Under the pieces are notes generated by a model. The model saw only the letters and a list, made by a program, of their open reading frames with translations. It had not been told where the DNA came from and searched no databases. Positions 6,590 through 6,837 of a stretch of DNA of 6,837 bases are shown here, in pieces (position 1 is the stretch's first letter; each line of letters opens with the position of its first letter). This DNA comes from an uncultured Prevotella sp. (GTDB taxonomy: Bacteria > Bacteroidota > Bacteroidia > Bacteroidales > Bacteroidaceae), in contig UQTI01000092.1 in the NCBI GenBank assembly GCA_900543975.1, positions 1-6,837 of the forward strand. The letters run 5' to 3'. The translations under genes and the position numbers were made by a program.

Positions 6590-6760
6590 AGTTTTTTGTT
6601 TTATGTTGAATAAATTCGCAATTAGAAGGAGAAACACATCCAATTCAATTACTTCAAATCCAATATGTTCTTCAATTCATTTTACCATTTTTCCAAGAAT
6701 CTTCGCAATCAGATATTTTGTTTTTTATCTCATTAGATGTGAGAATTCCATATAGTTGTT
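6590..6760 (-). other. long AT-rich 5' leader of the large exported-protein gene
   Basis: If transcription starts near 6760 from the promoter upstream, the mRNA carries about 170 untranslated bases. The stretch is AT-rich, with repeated caatt/ttcaat words (6640-6695), and has no ORF with gene-like character. I see no recognisable riboswitch and no strong hairpin. A long leader is unusual next to the roughly 70-base and dozen-base leaders of the other two genes here and could carry post-transcriptional control. Confidence 0.4.
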
Positions 6761-6765
6761 GATCG

Positions 6766-6797
6766 CAAAATTAGAATTATTTTTTGTAATGGAGAAA
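6766..6797 (-). promoter_or_regulatory. Bacteroidota-type promoter for the large exported-protein / small-protein unit
   Basis: On the minus strand, TAATTTTG (6773-6766) matches the -7 consensus TAnnTTTG exactly. TTTC (6797-6794) matches the -33 TTTG in three of four bases, with a 20-base spacer. No better match occurs between here and the start codon at 6589. The G-rich homopolymer tract lies only four bases upstream of the -33 box. Confidence 0.6.
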
Positions 6798-6801
6798 AAT
6801 T

Positions 6802-6814
6802 CCCCCCCCGCCCC
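6802..6814. repeat. C(8)-G-C(4) homopolymer tract next to a promoter
   Basis: Eight C residues (6802-6809), one G, then four C residues (6811-6814) interrupt otherwise very AT-rich intergenic DNA. On the transcribed-gene orientation this reads GGGGCGGGGGGGG, immediately upstream of the predicted -33 box. Such tracts can change length by slippage and could alter promoter strength, but a single sequence cannot show variation. Confidence 0.6.
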
Positions 6815-6837
6815 AAAATATTATTATATTTTAACAG

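Noticed and set aside
6387..6755. 122-residue plus-strand frame over the signal peptide and leader of the large gene
   Set aside because: It is antisense to the signal-peptide coding region and runs into AT-rich leader; no promoter match or family motif supports it.
1..6837. CRISPR array, tRNA, rRNA, transposase or toxin-antitoxin pair
   Set aside because: I found no regularly spaced direct repeats with unique spacers, no cloverleaf or rRNA-like sequence, and no transposase or toxin-antitoxin motifs in any convincing frame.

Overview
The window reads as a chromosomal segment from a member of the Bacteroidota, most likely Prevotella or a close relative. The main support is two matches to the Bacteroidota promoter (-7 TAnnTTTG with TTTG about 20 bases upstream), the absence of Shine-Dalgarno sequences before the genes, A-rich start contexts, a GH29 fucosidase with beta-sandwich appendages, an AAA-ATPase-like/PD-(D/E)XK gene of a type common in Bacteroidales, and a small MKKTYxxP-type protein. 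The genus is inferred from gene style, not from a marker gene.

Layout. Bases 1-151 hold a long palindromic repeat beyond the 3' end of the first gene. Bases 152-2056 (minus) encode an exported GH29 alpha-L-fucosidase with two C-terminal beta-sandwich modules. Its upstream region carries an exact Bacteroidota promoter, and between promoter and start lies an unusual run of six 10-11 bp tandem repeats. A divergent gene starts at 2230 (plus): an AAA-ATPase-like/PD-(D/E)XK nuclease protein, broken near 3350-3372. The N-terminal ATPase part and the C-terminal nuclease core both survive, but about 70-80 residues between them are missing and the reading frame changes. A strong hairpin at 3604-3646 follows and probably terminates transcription from both sides. 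From 6589 down to 3768 (minus) runs a two-gene unit: a large exported multidomain protein of unknown function (856 aa), then a 66-aa acidic protein 50 bp downstream. A good promoter lies about 180 bp upstream of the large gene, next to a striking G/C homopolymer tract.

Function. The fucosidase would release alpha-1,3/1,4-linked fucose from host or dietary glycans in the periplasm or at the cell surface. The large exported protein has a jelly-roll-like region and a C-terminal tail typical of Bacteroidales surface proteins, so adhesion or glycan binding is plausible but unproven. I see no polysaccharide-utilisation SusC/SusD pair, tRNA, rRNA, CRISPR array or transposase. The least explained parts are the large protein/small protein pair, the repeat-filled fucosidase leader, and the palindromic element at the left end.
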